Shown: positions 63,707 through 64,000 of the stretch, piece by piece | Position numbering within the stretch: position 1 is the stretch's first letter | How the letters are laid out: each line of letters starts with the position of its first letter | NCBI GenBank assembly: GCA_036000965.1 | Contig: DASYUT010000053.1 | Coordinates: forward strand, 1 to 64,000 | From: Actinomycetes bacterium | GTDB lineage: Bacteria; Actinomycetota; CALGFH01 | Reading direction: 5' to 3' | Length of the DNA stretch: 64,000 bases | Program-made: the position numbers and the translations under genes | The notes under the pieces: generated by a model | Seen by the model: only the letters and a program-made list of their open reading frames with translations | What the model was told of the DNA's origin: nothing | Databases searched by the model: none

Positions 63707-63931
63707 CACGCCCTGGCCGGGCCCGGCCCGGGCACCACCCGATGCGGCGTCCGCCCGGGCCCGGTCCACACAACCGACACCGACATGCGGCAACGGGGAC
63801 GGGCGGTGGGGACGGGCGGTGGGGACGGCAGGGGACGGGCGGGGGGTGCGGCTCGCGCGTGGCGCCCGCACGCGGTCACGCGGTACAACCACGGGCGACG
63901 GCACGGGCGGAGGGGAGCGTGGGGGGGCGGC
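63707..63931 (+). other. Gap with short G-rich tandem repeats
   Basis: No gene is seen. GGGACGGGCGGTG-type words repeat three or four times between about 63797 and 63845, another small tandem array after a gene end. Confidence 0.5.
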
Positions 63932-64000
63932 GTGGCAGGCGGACGCGAGGTCGGGGTGGGGCTGGTCGGCTACGGGTTGGCCGGGTCGATCCTGCACGCG
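63932..64000 (+). CDS. Gfo/Idh/MocA-family oxidoreductase, 5' end only
   Basis: Open from GTG 63932 to the right edge (23 codons). It reads VGVGLVGYGLAGSILHA, the NAD(P)-binding GxGxxG fingerprint and following His-Ala of Gfo/Idh/MocA sugar or inositol dehydrogenases. GGAGGGGAG lies about 15 bases upstream. The rest is beyond the window, so the family is probable and the substrate unknown. Confidence 0.65.
   Translation, partial: MAGGREVGVGLVGYGLAGSILHA

Overview
The window is very GC-rich, gene-dense DNA with the codon bias, leaderless or GGAGG-type starts and GTG/TTG starts of an actinobacterium. Its left end carries the gene order known from mycobacteria around garA: phosphatidyltransferase, gcvH, FHA protein (GarA), MerR (FtsR type), BFN nuclease, second MerR, gcvP. 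Glycine dehydrogenase is split into gcvPA and gcvPB, unlike the single-chain enzyme of Mycobacterium and Streptomyces. This points to a deep-branching actinobacterial lineage rather than a mainstream genus. No rRNA, tRNA, CRISPR array, transposase or integrase was found.

Layout. 0-14 kb: envelope and glycine-cleavage block (phosphatidyltransferase, a nucleotidyltransferase/phosphomannomutase fusion with a degenerate mutase, VanW protein, gcvH, GarA-like FHA protein, MerR, D-Ala-D-Ala carboxypeptidase, BFN nuclease, MerR, gcvPA-gcvPB). 14-21 kb: a large c-di-GMP enzyme, a TetR/membrane protein operon, a LysE exporter and an ERCC4 nuclease. 21.8-26.1 kb: DUF4129-MoxR-DUF58 operon. 26-37 kb: PhoD-like phosphatase, HPPD with the wreck of a divergent Lrp regulator, lipase, TSUP exporter, a small operon behind a LexA-type box, a PAP2-kinase fusion, amine oxidase, DUF4230 protein and PP2C phosphatase. 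37.8-45.4 kb: two ATP-grasp enzymes and a GCS2 carboxylate-amine ligase facing two esterases, a PLP enzyme and msrA. This is a candidate amide-bond-forming pathway of unknown product. 45.4-48.1 kb: FAD reductase, CorA and a truncated membrane gene. 48.1-53.8 kb: a lower-GC accessory island (HTH regulator, two uncharacterised coupled genes, Xre-ImmA/IrrE plus PIN-domain pair). 53.8-64 kb: DUF4395-thioredoxin protein behind a cysteine-containing leader ORF with alternative hairpins, aldehyde dehydrogenase, acyl-CoA synthetase, histidine kinase pair, ECF42-type sigma/DGPF pair, DHFR-like reductase and the start of a Gfo/Idh/MocA oxidoreductase.

The most striking non-gene signal is pervasive short tandem duplication at gene ends. 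At eight or more junctions the repeated unit (19 to 50 bp) contains the native stop codon, or both the stop and the next gene's start. Copies inside genes have periods divisible by three. Other notable signals are two SigR/SigH-like promoters in tandem in front of msrA, a near-perfect SOS box ahead of two unknown small genes, and an attenuator-like leader ahead of a thioredoxin-type gene. All functional statements are inferences from sequence; no searches were run.
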